Numbered from the stretch's first letter, positions 10,680-19,925 are shown. The stretch: DNA of 64,000 nucleotides from Duganella sp. Leaf126 (GCF_001423125.1 NZ_LMNW01000001.1:793229-857228), one strand, 5' to 3'. Program-made: numbers and translations. Notes: a model not told the origin generated them from the sequence alone.

Positions 10680-12308
10680 CTACGGTTTTCGGGCTTGCTG
10701 CGCTGCCTGGCGGCGGGCCGTGTAGGCCGCCAGGTGGATCACCGCCGCCAGCCGCCTGACCAGGTCGTCCATTTCCTGGGCCGGCACCTGTGCGTAGCCG
10801 AGCATCAGTCCCTTCCAGCCCGAGCTGCCATGCGTGTCATGGCGGCTCAGCGCATTGACCACCACGCCCTCGGCCAGCGCCTGGGCGCCGATGGCCGCAT
10901 CGTCGAGCGCCTGGTCGCGCAGCCGCAGCGACAAATGCATGCCGGCCGACGCCCCGTGGACGGTCGCCACCGATCCCAGATGACGCGCCAGCGCCGCCAC
11001 CAGCGCATCGCGCCGCTGCCGGTACAGCCGTCGCATGCGCCGCACATGCCGCGCAAACTGGCCGCTGCGCAGGAATTCGGCCAGCGCCAGCTGCTCGGCC
11101 GTGCGTCCGCCCGCATACGACTGCGCGCGCATGGCGGAAAACGCGGGCGCCAGGGCGTGCGGCACCACCACGAAGCCGATGCGCAGCCCGGGGAACATGG
11201 TCTTGCTGAACGTGCCCAGGTACACCACCGGCGCCTCCGGCGTCAGGCCCTGCATGGCCGACAGCGGTGCGCCGTCGTGGCGAAATTCGCTGTCGTAGTC
11301 GTCCTCGATGATCAACGCGCCGGCGCTGCGCGCAGCCTCGATCAGCGCCAGGCGCCGGCGCAAACTGAGCACGCTGCCCACCGGGTACTGGTGCGAGGGC
11401 GTGGTATAGACCAGGCGCGGAGGCAGCAGCAGCCAGTCGTCGGCCGTGGGGGCGATGCCGTCGTCATCGACGTCGATGCCGGAGACGACCAGACCGGCGC
11501 CGCGCGCGGCCGCCAGCGCGCCGCCATAGCCGGGATTCTCGAGCCAGATGGTGTCGCCGGCGTCGGCCAGCGCGCGCAGGCACAGGTCGAGGCCACTCTG
11601 GGCGCCATCGGTGATGAAGACCTGGCCGGCCTCGCACACCACGCCGCGCGCGGCGCGCAGGTGGTCGGCAATCGCCGCCCGCAGTTCCGCTGCGCCGCAA
11701 GGATCGCCGTAGTTGAGCTGCTGCGGCGTCAGCGTGCGCCACGCGCGATCCACCAGGCGCCGCCACAAGGCCAGCGGAAACTGGTCGAGCGCCGGCACGC
11801 CGGGCACGAAGGCGCCCATGCGCTGCGCGGCGCCGTTGAGTTGACGCAGGTTGCGGGCGCGCTGCGACAGGCTGGCGGCGGACTCCATGGCGGGCGACGG
11901 TGCGGCAGCCTGGCTGGCGCCGGAACTGCCAGTCGGGCTGGCGATGCCGCCTGCCATCGATGCGGGGCCGGTGCCGGAATCAGTGCCGGTGCCGCTGGCA
12001 CCGGCCGCGACTGCGCCGGCGGCCGTGCGGGCAGCCGGCGCCGCTGCCATCAGCAGCGCCACCACCGTGCCGCGCCGGTCGCAGGTGACAAAGCCTTCGC
12101 TGGCCAGCTGCTCGTACGCGTACAGGACCGTATTGCGCGCCATGTTCAGTTCTTCCGCCAGCGTGCGCGACGCGGGCAGGCGCGTGCCGGCGGCCAGCGT
12201 ACCGTCGCGGATGGCAGCGCGCAGGCTTTCGTGCAGCAGGCGCTGACGCGGCCAGGCGCAGCGCCCGGCCTGGGTTGCATACGTCGCGAGCAGCCGGGCA
12301 AGGTCCAT
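10680..12308 (-). CDS. MocR/PdxR-type transcriptional regulator (GntR HTH plus aminotransferase domain)
   Basis: 542 residues. The N-terminal GntR winged helix (about 20-90) has LRAAIRDGTLAAGTRLPASR and LAEELNMARNTVLYAYEQL. An Ala/Gly/Ser-rich linker (about 93-150) leads to a fold-type I aminotransferase-like domain (about 165-530). That domain has the PLP lysine in LGTFSKTMFPGLRIGF and the aspartate region IIEDDYDSEF. MocR proteins bind PLP or an aminated ligand and act as regulators, not enzymes. The start at 12308 has GGAG 5 bases upstream; the ATG at 12311 is next to it. It is divergent from a PNPOx-fold gene, a common pairing that suggests vitamin B6-linked control. Confidence 0.93.
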   Translation of the reverse strand: MDLARLLATYATQAGRCAWPRQRLLHESLRAAIRDGTLAAGTRLPASRTLAEELNMARNTVLYAYEQLASEGFVTCDRRGTVVALLMAAAPAARTAAGAVAAGASGTGTDSGTGPASMAGGIASPTGSSGASQAAAPSPAMESAASLSQRARNLRQLNGAAQRMGAFVPGVPALDQFPLALWRRLVDRAWRTLTPQQLNYGDPCGAAELRAAIADHLRAARGVVCEAGQVFITDGAQSGLDLCLRALADAGDTIWLENPGYGGALAAARGAGLVVSGIDVDDDGIAPTADDWLLLPPRLVYTTPSHQYPVGSVLSLRRRLALIEAARSAGALIIEDDYDSEFRHDGAPLSAMQGLTPEAPVVYLGTFSKTMFPGLRIGFVVVPHALAPAFSAMRAQSYAGGRTAEQLALAEFLRSGQFARHVRRMRRLYRQRRDALVAALARHLGSVATVHGASAGMHLSLRLRDQALDDAAIGAQALAEGVVVNALSRHDTHGSSGWKGLMLGYAQVPAQEMDDLVRRLAAVIHLAAYTARRQAAQQARKP

Positions 12309-12333
12309 CATGGCTCCAGAAAAAAACACTTAT

Positions 12334-12349
12334 CTGGACCTTAGTTCAG
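12334..12349. promoter_or_regulatory. Inverted repeat, candidate MocR operator
   Basis: CTGGAC and GTTCAG form an imperfect dyad (5 of 6 positions) separated by four bases, midway between the divergent regulator and PNPOx-fold genes. A TATAGT hexamer at 12364-12369 could be the -10 of the rightward gene. This is a prediction from position and symmetry only. Confidence 0.45.
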
Positions 12350-12396
12350 GGCCAGCATCGCATTATAGTCGTCTCTCACCCTACCGGATGGAGAAC

Positions 12397-13047
12397 ATGA
12401 ACGACCCGACCCACGTCCCTGGCGACCGCACCCGCGTGCGCCGTGTCGCCACCAACGCGCACTACGATACCGCCACCCTGCACGCCATCATCGATGCGGC
12501 CTACCTGTGCCACGTCGCCTTTGGCGACAGCCTCGGGGTGCACTGCATTCCGACCGCCTGCTGGCGCGCTGGCGACCACCTGTATATCCACGGCTCCAAC
12601 GGCAGTCGCATGCTCAGGCGCCTGCAGGAAAGCGACGCCTGCGTCACCATCACCCACCTGGATGGCCTGGTGATGGCGCGCTCGGCCTTCAGCCACTCGA
12701 TGAACTACCGCTCGGCGATGATCTACGGCCGCTTCGAAGTGGTCAGCGACGCAGCGGCGCAGCGCCAGGCGATGGAACAGTTCATGGGCCGGCTGCTGCC
12801 AGGGCGCCAGGCCGAAGTAAGACCCGGCTCTTACAAGGAATATGCGGCGACGACCGTCATGCGCATCGCGCTCGACGAAGCGGCCTGCAAGGTACGCAGC
12901 GGCGGGCCAAAAGACGACGAGGAAGACCTGTCCTGGCCGGCGTGGGCGGGCGTGCTGCCGCTGGTGCAGACGCGGCTGGCGCCGGTGGCCGATCCCGCCT
13001 GCACCGTCCACGCGCCAGCCCACATCGCGGGCTGGCAGCAGGCCTGA
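12397..13047 (+). CDS. Pyridoxamine 5'-phosphate oxidase-family (FMN-binding split barrel) protein
   Basis: 216 residues. The motif order matches the PNPOx-like family annotated next to MocR regulators: VRRVATNAHYD, then AYLCHVAFGDSLGVHCIPTACW, then LYIHGSNGSRMLRRL, then YRSAMIYGRFEVV. These fit an FMN-binding split barrel. True PdxH activity is not shown by these motifs; related proteins act as FMN- or haem-binding oxidoreductases. The ATG at 12397 was chosen because a GGAG precedes it (spacing only 3 bases); the in-frame ATG at 12388 is the alternative. It is divergent from the MocR gene and likely its regulatory target. Confidence 0.82.
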   Translation: MNDPTHVPGDRTRVRRVATNAHYDTATLHAIIDAAYLCHVAFGDSLGVHCIPTACWRAGDHLYIHGSNGSRMLRRLQESDACVTITHLDGLVMARSAFSHSMNYRSAMIYGRFEVVSDAAAQRQAMEQFMGRLLPGRQAEVRPGSYKEYAATTVMRIALDEAACKVRSGGPKDDEEDLSWPAWAGVLPLVQTRLAPVADPACTVHAPAHIAGWQQA

Positions 13048-13051
13048 GGCC

Positions 13052-15436
13052 TTATGCGACCACCGGGTCGGCAGCCGACGGCGGTCGCGGGTGGGCGCGG
13101 TGGGCGCGCTGCTCGCGCCACCACAGCGCCAGCAGGCACAGCGCGCACAGCATGGCAAACGGCGCAGCCGGCAGCGAGCGACTGCCGGCCAGATGGCTGT
13201 CGTCGTTGCTGGCGTTGTTGATGGTGCCTTTGCTGGCTTTGTTGATGGCGCCTTCGCTGACCTCGTTGTTAGCGCCTTTGCTGGCATCGTTGTTAGCGCC
13301 TTTGTTAGCGTCGTTGTTGGCGCCTTTGTTAGCGTCGTTGTTGGCGTTATTGTTAGCGTCGTTGTTGGCGTTGTTGATGTTGCCCCTATTGGCGTATTTG
13401 CTGGCGACGTTGTTGATGTCGTTGTTGGCGCTGTTAATGGTACCGCGACTGGCGTCGTTGTTGGCGTAGGTAGCAGCTTTGCTGGCGCGCCGCGTCGTGC
13501 CTGTGCTGCGTGCCGCATAAATTGCCGTCGCCTCACGCCGTAAGCCGCGCTGCCATGCCGGCCAGTCGCCGGGCGCATAAATGTAGTGGCGCCCGGCAGG
13601 CAAGCCGTCGCTGCGGAACGTCAGCCAACCTGCCTGCGGCGCCCACACGGCGGCGCACACGGTGTCGGCCTTGTCGGTGCGCGCCAGCAGGCGGGCGTCG
13701 GCCAGCCCGTCGATGTGCAGCACGGCGCCCGGCCTGGCGCCTTGCGCGCAGATCTCGGTGCGCAAGCCGGGCAGCGGCATCGGGTCCGGCAGCACCCAGC
13801 CAGCCTTCGCCTCGCCGGCCAGCGCCATCGCATCGAGCGCCGCCTGCCACCACAGCGCAAGCGCGCGTGGCGCACTGATCGCGTAGCGGTGCCAGTCCGC
13901 CACGCCCAGCCACACCACGCGGCCCTGGCCCAGCGCACGCTGCCACGCCCAGGGACGCGCCTTGCTGTCGCGCGCCAGCGCGCTCCACGCGCCGCCTGGC
14001 GCATCGTCCGGATTGAGCGCCGCCGGCGCCAGGTCCAGTTCCGTGCCGGCCAGCGTGAAGCGACGCACATCCGCCGTCTCGGTGGCAGGCGACTGTGGCC
14101 TTACCGGCAGCGCCAGCTCGCGCTGCCACAGCGCGGCATCGGCCGCATTGCCGCCCAGGACCAGCAGCGGCACGCCACTGCGCACCTGCGCCAGCAGTGC
14201 AGCGCGTGCCGCCGGCGCCAGCCGTTCGACGTGGGCAGCATCGACCACCAGCGCGTTCGGCGCCGTGATCGGCGTGCGCGCGGTTTCGCTGCGGACCATG
14301 GACTTGCCCAGCGCGACCTGCCAGTCGAGCACCGCGCCGCCGTCGGTCAGCACCCGATTGAGCACGCTGGCGTCGAACGACGGCGCGTTGAAGCGGCCGA
14401 TGATGTGCAGCGGTGCCGGCGCCGTCACCTGAACCGGTACCGGCCCTTCGGCAACGACCTTGCCGCCGGCGTCGAGCACGCGCGCGCGCAATACCATCGC
14501 TTCCACTACCGGCGGCAGCCACTGGACGGATTTTTGCGCCGGATTGCCGACGCCAGCACCTGCATCGGGGGAGTCGGCAGAAGCTGCATCGGCCGACCTG
14601 CCCGGCTTACTTGCGCTGGCGGTAGCGACCGGCCCGGTCACACTGGCCGCTCGCGCGGAGCTGACCGTTTCAATCGTGCCGGCTGCGCTGGCTGAGCTGA
14701 CTGATTTGGTCGTGCCGGCTGCGCTGGCTGCGCTGACCGATTCGGTTGCGCTGGCTGCTTTGGCGCTGTGCCTCGGCCCGATCACGCTGGCCGCTTCGGT
14801 GGGGCCGACCATGTTGATCGGGCGGGCTGCGCTGGTTGTACTGGCCGGTCCGGTCATGCTGGCCGCCCTGCCGGGGCGGACGTCTTCCATGATGCCGGCC
14901 GCACCCGGTACCTGGACGATTTTTTCGGCGCCAGCGGCGGGCGCGGCACGACCTGGGCCGGCAGCACTGGCAGAATCGGCCAGCAGCTGGCCGTTTTCCG
15001 CCAGCAGTTGCAGCCGCCAGTCGCCAGCCGGCTGCGGTTGGCGGACGGTCACCGTCAACATGCGGCCCAGTGCGATGGTGCGCGGGAAGTCGAGCGCCAG
15101 GGTCGGCTGTCCGGTGGGCGTCCAGCGCAGCGGACGGGCCGGCACATCCTGCCACTGGGCGGCGCGCAGGCCGTCGCCGGCCAGGTCGATGGCAGCGGCA
15201 TCGGCAATCGCCTGCAGCGGGTCGCCGGCAATCGTGCCGTGGTCGTCGGTGGCGATCGTCACTGCGGCTGCAGGGATCGCCAGCCGGGCATCGGCTAGGG
15301 TCGCGGCCAGCGCCAGTCCCGCCAGCAGCACCAGCGCAGCGTTCAGCCACTGGCGCCGCCCGCCGTACAGCGCGGCGCTGACCAGGCCGATTACCAGAGC
15401 CGCGCCAGCCGGCGCCAGGTGGGTGACCGTGATCAT
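13052..15436 (-). CDS. Large membrane-anchored protein with Asn-rich repeats, last gene of the TldD/MoxR operon
   Basis: 794 residues from ATG 15436, which overlaps the stop of the DUF4175 gene (ATGA). Two N-terminal membrane helices (about 9-25 and 32-48) are followed by an Ig-like/beta segment, a Ser/Ala/Thr-rich stretch (about 190-280), then an alpha/beta region resembling a class I glutamine-amidotransferase-like fold (ALVVDAAHVERL, PLLVLGGNAADA, GRVVWLGVADWHRYA). A striking Asn-rich repeat region (about 655-745: ANNDANKG-type units) leads to a final helix (about 755-772) and a basic tail. No catalytic triad of an amidotransferase was identified. Bat/MoxR operons often end in such proteins. 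The function is unknown; probably a periplasm-facing component of the MoxR module. Confidence 0.8.
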   Translation of the reverse strand: MITVTHLAPAGAALVIGLVSAALYGGRRQWLNAALVLLAGLALAATLADARLAIPAAAVTIATDDHGTIAGDPLQAIADAAAIDLAGDGLRAAQWQDVPARPLRWTPTGQPTLALDFPRTIALGRMLTVTVRQPQPAGDWRLQLLAENGQLLADSASAAGPGRAAPAAGAEKIVQVPGAAGIMEDVRPGRAASMTGPASTTSAARPINMVGPTEAASVIGPRHSAKAASATESVSAASAAGTTKSVSSASAAGTIETVSSARAASVTGPVATASASKPGRSADAASADSPDAGAGVGNPAQKSVQWLPPVVEAMVLRARVLDAGGKVVAEGPVPVQVTAPAPLHIIGRFNAPSFDASVLNRVLTDGGAVLDWQVALGKSMVRSETARTPITAPNALVVDAAHVERLAPAARAALLAQVRSGVPLLVLGGNAADAALWQRELALPVRPQSPATETADVRRFTLAGTELDLAPAALNPDDAPGGAWSALARDSKARPWAWQRALGQGRVVWLGVADWHRYAISAPRALALWWQAALDAMALAGEAKAGWVLPDPMPLPGLRTEICAQGARPGAVLHIDGLADARLLARTDKADTVCAAVWAPQAGWLTFRSDGLPAGRHYIYAPGDWPAWQRGLRREATAIYAARSTGTTRRASKAATYANNDASRGTINSANNDINNVASKYANRGNINNANNDANNNANNDANKGANNDANKGANNDASKGANNEVSEGAINKASKGTINNASNDDSHLAGSRSLPAAPFAMLCALCLLALWWREQRAHRAHPRPPSAADPVVA
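13190..13470 (-). repeat. Asn-rich coding repeat (ANNDANKG units)
   Basis: On the minus strand the repeat encodes alternating ANNDANKG, ANNDASKG and GTINNAS-like units over about 90 residues. At DNA level it is a degenerate 24-base periodicity that is locally AT-richer than the surrounding gene. The units keep the reading frame. It is not a CRISPR array: there are no spacers and the whole tract is coding. Confidence 0.8.
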
Positions 15437-17835
15437 CGTGGCGACTCCGGCGTGGGTAACGGCTGCGGCAGCGCTGATTGCCGTGGCGATGTCCGAGGTG
15501 ACGCGGCGGGTGGCTGTGCCGGTTTCGCTTGGACTGGTGGTTGCGCTTGCGCCGGTGGTTGCGCCTGGGCCGGTGGTTGCGCTTGCGCCGCCGCTTTCGC
15601 GCGCGACTGCGCATCCGACGGCGTCTGCGCTGGCAGTTGCGCTGGCAGTTGCGCGTCCGGCTGCGTGGCTCCCTGCGCTTTTTCGCTCCCACGCCAGGCT
15701 TGTGCGAACGGCGCCTGCACGACCGTGCTTGCCTGCACCAGCACCGGTGCATCGGCCAGCGTGCTGCGCAGCCAGGCGCGTAGCGGAGCGCGGCATGGTA
15801 TGCAGCCGTCGCGCACATCCTGCAACGCGCGTTGCGCCGCCAGCTTTTGCTCGGGGTCGGCGATGCGCGCGGCGATGGTGTCATGGGCGGCCTTGCTCCA
15901 CAGTGCCGGCAGTGCGCCGTCCTGCGCCAGCGCCTGCACCAGGTCGCGCACTTCGGCCGGCACCGTGTCGTCCGGCGCACCTTGTTCGCGCTTGTAGCTC
16001 ATCGCACCCACCATGTCGCCGCTCATGCGCTTCTCCTCCTTGATCGCGGGTGGCACGAAGGCCGTCCGGTGCAGGTACACGCGCTCGGCCGCCTGCAGCT
16101 CCTTGATGGCGTCGAGCGCCTTGTACTCGGGACCTAACGCCGCCTTGGGCGAGACGGCGCGCAGCGCCTTTTCCGCATCCCACATGGCGGCCAGCGCGCG
16201 TTTTAAAATCGCCTTGGTTTGCGGATCGAAGATGGTGGCGTTGCCTTCCTGGTCGTGGACATGGCCGAAGCGCTGCATGGCATCCACCTCGCTGCTGGCC
16301 GACGGTTTGCCGTGCTGTCCGCCGCCATGACCGTGTCCGTGTTCATCTTCATGCCCGCCTGCTTCGTGCCCGTGCTCGTCGCCGAACAGGCTAGATTCCT
16401 CTCCCAGAAACTGGCCGTAGCGCAGCCGCAGCGCGGCCTGGTCGGTGGCGATCGCCTCGCTGCGCGCGCGCAGGTCCGCCAGCGCGGGACGCGCCCGCAG
16501 GTCGGCCACCAGCTGCTCGGTATCGATGATGACCTGGCGCTGGCTGCGCAGGCTTTCCGGTTTGACCATGGTCGGCAGCGCGGTGGCGTCCACGCCCGCC
16601 GTTTCCGGCGCCGGCAGGCGCAAGGTATAGGTGGGCGACTGCACGGTGTGGGGATGCTCGGGATCGTTGTCGGTGGCGCGCACGAAGAAATACAGTTCGT
16701 CGCCGGGCTCCATGCCCAGCTCCTGCAGCGTCCATTGCTTGTTCCAGCTGCGCTGCCTGGGATCGGCCGACTTGGGCAACGGTACTTCGCGGTCGGTGAA
16801 GCGCACGTTCTCGCCGCTGCCGCGCGCCAGCGTCATGTGCAGGCTGGCGCGCGCGATCGCGTAATCGTCACGCGCCGTGACAGCGATGCGGGCGCTGGTC
16901 GCGTCGCCTGCCAGCACGTGGACCGGTTCATTCGGTTCCGTGATGGCGACCTGCGGCGCCTGGTCGGGGATGACGCGGATGTTATAGCGCGTCGCGCCGC
17001 CGCTGCCCGCTTGTCGGGCACGCCAGAACAGCGGCTCTTGCACACCGCGCGTGGCGCAGTCCTCGGACTGGGACTTGTCCCCGCTTTCAGTGAGCACCAG
17101 CACGGCGCCGTCGCCCAGTTCCACCGCCTGACCGGGTGCAGGACGCGCAGCCATTGCCGTCGACTTGCGCACGCACCACTGCACCCGGGCGTACTGCGGC
17201 ACCGCGATATCGCGCGCCGCCGTTTCAAAGGCTGCCACGCCGGTATAGGCAGGAGGCGTCACGCGCAGGTAGATCTCGCCGGCGACTGGCGCACTGTTGG
17301 CCGTCGCCACGATGCCTGCCGGCGCCACCCCGGGGGCGGATGCTGCCTCGTACCGCCAGGCGGCGCCCGCGAAGGCCAGCGCCAGCACCACCGGCACGAC
17401 CAGGGACGGCGCAGCCAGCGGCACGCGGTGGCGCGCAATGGCGCGGTAATCCGCAGCCGTCAGCAGTGCGTCCGCACCGCCGTGCAAGCGGGCGTGCGCG
17501 CTGCCCGCCAGGCGTGCAAGCAGGCGTTGCTGCTGCAGCCGCGCCAGCGGCGTCTTTGCCTGCCCTGCCAGCAGCGCGCTGCTGTCCTCCAGCGCCGGTA
17601 TGGCGGCGTCCAGCCATGTGCTCCAGCAGCGTGCGATGCGACGCCGCCAGCGCCAGCCATCGCCCAGCATCCCGAGCGCCCAGGCGACCATCGCTGCCAG
17701 CATCCAGGCGCGCCCTGACGGCAGCAGCGCGGCCGCCGCCACCAGCGGCACCAGGGCAGCAAGCCAGCATGGCGCACGACGGCGCAGCACGGCGGCCCAC
17801 AGCCGCCGGCGCAGGACATCAGACGCGTCGGACAT
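15433..17835 (-). CDS. DUF4175-family membrane protein with His-rich loop
   Basis: 800 residues. Three membrane helices lie near the N-terminus (about 22-38, 43-58 and 143-160), as in DUF4175 proteins, followed by a long periplasmic part with beta-sandwich sections (IYLRVTPPAYTG, VAITEPNEPVHVLAGD, YFFVRATDNDPEHPH). A His-rich segment (about 486-511: EHGHEAGGHEDEHGHGHG) looks able to bind divalent metal. The C-terminus is Pro/Ala/Gln-rich low complexity. It overlaps the BatA-like gene by 17 bases at its start and the next gene by 4 at its stop, so the operon is translationally coupled. The biochemical role of DUF4175 is unknown; in this setting it may scaffold a MoxR-driven complex in the inner membrane. 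Confidence 0.85.
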   Translation of the reverse strand: MSDASDVLRRRLWAAVLRRRAPCWLAALVPLVAAAALLPSGRAWMLAAMVAWALGMLGDGWRWRRRIARCWSTWLDAAIPALEDSSALLAGQAKTPLARLQQQRLLARLAGSAHARLHGGADALLTAADYRAIARHRVPLAAPSLVVPVVLALAFAGAAWRYEAASAPGVAPAGIVATANSAPVAGEIYLRVTPPAYTGVAAFETAARDIAVPQYARVQWCVRKSTAMAARPAPGQAVELGDGAVLVLTESGDKSQSEDCATRGVQEPLFWRARQAGSGGATRYNIRVIPDQAPQVAITEPNEPVHVLAGDATSARIAVTARDDYAIARASLHMTLARGSGENVRFTDREVPLPKSADPRQRSWNKQWTLQELGMEPGDELYFFVRATDNDPEHPHTVQSPTYTLRLPAPETAGVDATALPTMVKPESLRSQRQVIIDTEQLVADLRARPALADLRARSEAIATDQAALRLRYGQFLGEESSLFGDEHGHEAGGHEDEHGHGHGGGQHGKPSASSEVDAMQRFGHVHDQEGNATIFDPQTKAILKRALAAMWDAEKALRAVSPKAALGPEYKALDAIKELQAAERVYLHRTAFVPPAIKEEKRMSGDMVGAMSYKREQGAPDDTVPAEVRDLVQALAQDGALPALWSKAAHDTIAARIADPEQKLAAQRALQDVRDGCIPCRAPLRAWLRSTLADAPVLVQASTVVQAPFAQAWRGSEKAQGATQPDAQLPAQLPAQTPSDAQSRAKAAAQAQPPAQAQPPAQAQPPVQAKPAQPPAASPRTSPRQSALPQPLPTPESPR

Positions 17836-18997
17836 GGGTCATGATCCGTTCCAGTAAAAACAGGCCCATCACGAGCAGGGCAATCCAGTGGGTAGGACCG
17901 GCATCGGGCAGCACAGTGGCAACCGGGGCCGCGGCAAACCGGTGCGACGGCGCCGGATAGGCGGGCGCCGGCGCGGGGTCCAGCAGGCGCCAGGCCTCGA
18001 ACAGCGCGCGCGCCGTGGCGGCATCCTGCGGCGGAAACGCGGGCGACGTCCACAGGCGGCCGCGCGGACTGTCGGCATATCGGAATGCGATGCCGTTGAC
18101 GGTGATGGCGGCGGCATGCGCCATCTCCGGCCAGCGCTCATCGCTGCCGCCGCCGCTGAAGCCCGCCAGCCACCAGTGCGGCGCGCGCCAGGCGGCGGGC
18201 GGCGCCGGTGCCGATGCCGAATCTACCGACGCAGCGCGCGCATCGGGCGCGCTGGCGCCGTCCCAGACGATCAATGCCGTGTCGGGCCGGGGCGCATTGG
18301 CGAGCAGGTAGCGTCGCTTGCCGCCGCCGCCCTGGTCGAACGCGGTAAACAACGCGCGCCAGGCCGGTGCCCGCGCGGACGACGCCGCCAGCACGACCGG
18401 GTAGGTGGCAGGTATAGCGGTGGGCATAGCAACGGCGCCAGCCGATGCGGCAACGGCAGGATGGGCGGTAGCGGGTAGCGTACCGGCTGCAGGGGCTGCC
18501 GCAGCAGGTTCGGCATGTACCCGCAGTTCCACCGCGTGGTCGAACTGCGGCGCCCGCGCCGGCATGGCGATCCGGCCTTCGCGCGCCAAAATCAGCACGC
18601 GGGCATGGGCGCGCCAGTCACGTTCGTGGCGGCGCAGCCAGGCCAGTGCATCGGGCGGCAGCGCGATGCGGCGCGCGCCGGTCATGCCGGCATCGGCGAT
18701 CTGGCGCGTGGTCCACGCCGGATCGGCGTCGGCATCGACCAGCACCGTATCGCCGCGCCACGGGAACACGACGGCAGCCAGCAACGCGATCAGCGCCACC
18801 AGCAGCAGGCAGCGCAGCAGCAGTAAGAGGCGGTCGCGCCACTGCCACACGCGCAGTTGTTCGGGCGCGGCAGCGGGCAGAAAGCGCGCGGTGGCCAGCG
18901 GCCGGGCATCGATGCGCTGACGTTTCTGACGGTGCCACCAGATCGGCAGCAACAGCACTGGCAGCGCCAGCCACCACCAGGGGTAGAGACTGGTCAT
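17819..18997 (-). CDS. BatA N-terminal-domain membrane protein
   Basis: 392 residues. The N-terminus has the Bat/aerotolerance-regulator layout: a helix in LYPWWWLALPVLLLPIWWHR, the basic segment, and a second helix (about 58-80) after RVWQWRDRLL. A periplasmic middle part has Ala/Pro-rich linkers, and a last helix lies at about 370-388 (WIALLVMGLFLLERIM). No von Willebrand A domain with an intact MIDAS was seen in it. Its start overlaps the DUF58 stop (ATGA). In Bat operons this type of protein acts with MoxR and DUF58 proteins; its exact function is not established. Confidence 0.85.
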   Translation of the reverse strand: MTSLYPWWWLALPVLLLPIWWHRQKRQRIDARPLATARFLPAAAPEQLRVWQWRDRLLLLLRCLLLVALIALLAAVVFPWRGDTVLVDADADPAWTTRQIADAGMTGARRIALPPDALAWLRRHERDWRAHARVLILAREGRIAMPARAPQFDHAVELRVHAEPAAAAPAAGTLPATAHPAVAASAGAVAMPTAIPATYPVVLAASSARAPAWRALFTAFDQGGGGKRRYLLANAPRPDTALIVWDGASAPDARAASVDSASAPAPPAAWRAPHWWLAGFSGGGSDERWPEMAHAAAITVNGIAFRYADSPRGRLWTSPAFPPQDAATARALFEAWRLLDPAPAPAYPAPSHRFAAAPVATVLPDAGPTHWIALLVMGLFLLERIMTHVRRV

Positions 18998-19914
18998 CGT
19001 GCGCGCGCTCCGGCCCGTTGCAACTGAGGCTGCAGCCAGCGCCGCAGCACATCGGTCAGCGGCTGTTCGATGCAGGCTTCGTGGTGGACGATGTCGTGCT
19101 GGCGGCAACTGCCGGCGATCGCCGCGAAGTGCGCGCTGCTGCGCGCCAGGTAGGCCGCACGGTCGGCCTGACCGAAGCGGTGCAGGCCGGCCTGCTGTTC
19201 GGGATCGCGGTAGGCCGTGCCGGTGGCAAAGCTGGCCTCGGCCTCGGCATGGGTGCGTACCGTCAGCAGGCGCACGTCGTGGCGCAGCTTGCGCAAGCGC
19301 AGCAGCGCCTCGGGGAGCGGCGCCAGCCCGGAGGCTCCGTGCCAGTCCAGGCCATCGGTGACGGCCAGCACCAGCCCGGGCGCACGCGCGAAGTGCAGGC
19401 ACGATTTGACGCTCTCTGCGCTCGGCAGTACGCCATCGGGGCGCGCCGCTGCCAGTTGCGCCAGCACGCGCTGCAAGTGACGCGGTCCGCGATCTGCCGG
19501 CGTCAACGCCACCTTGCCGCCGCTGAAAACGGCCAGGCCGAACGCATCGCCCTGGCGCTGGGCAATGGCGGCCATGCAGGCCAGCGCGGTGCGTGCGAAC
19601 CACAATTTATCGACACCTTCGAGCTCGCGGCTCGGTTCCGCCATCGAGGCCGTGGCGTCGAGCCACAGCCAGGTGGCAACGTGGCTGTCGCGTTCGGCCT
19701 CGCGCACGAAGTAGCGGTCGGCGCGCGCCAGCAGCTTCCAGTCCACGCGCCGCCACTCGTCGCCGGGGGCATAGGCGCGGTACTCGGAAAACTCGACGCC
19801 GGCGCCGCGTTCGCGGCCCGCATGGATGCCGTGACCGAGACCGGCCAGCACGTGGCGGATCACCAGCGCGAGGTCGCGCGTGGCGGCCAGCATGGCATTG
19901 GGCGACTGATTCAT
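18994..19914 (-). CDS. DUF58-domain protein (MoxR partner)
   Basis: 306 residues. The family core GVEFSEYRAYAPGDEWRRVDWKLLAR (about 39-64) is complete. It is followed by a vWA-like strand LWLDATASM, where DATAS (from D86) resembles a metal-ion-dependent adhesion site. DUF58 proteins regularly pair with MoxR AAA+ ATPases and are thought to present substrates or act as adaptors. The gene lies 11 bases after moxR and overlaps the BatA-like start by 4 bases. The start ATG at 19914 is the first in frame after the moxR stop. Confidence 0.92.
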   Translation of the reverse strand: MNQSPNAMLAATRDLALVIRHVLAGLGHGIHAGRERGAGVEFSEYRAYAPGDEWRRVDWKLLARADRYFVREAERDSHVATWLWLDATASMAEPSRELEGVDKLWFARTALACMAAIAQRQGDAFGLAVFSGGKVALTPADRGPRHLQRVLAQLAAARPDGVLPSAESVKSCLHFARAPGLVLAVTDGLDWHGASGLAPLPEALLRLRKLRHDVRLLTVRTHAEAEASFATGTAYRDPEQQAGLHRFGQADRAAYLARSSAHFAAIAGSCRQHDIVHHEACIEQPLTDVLRRWLQPQLQRAGARAR

Positions 19915-19925
19915 CGAGTGCGCGG

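Noticed and set aside
13190..13470. Regularly spaced repeats that could look like a CRISPR array
   Set aside because: Repeats are contiguous, degenerate, in frame and coding (Asn-rich); no unique spacers and no cas genes.
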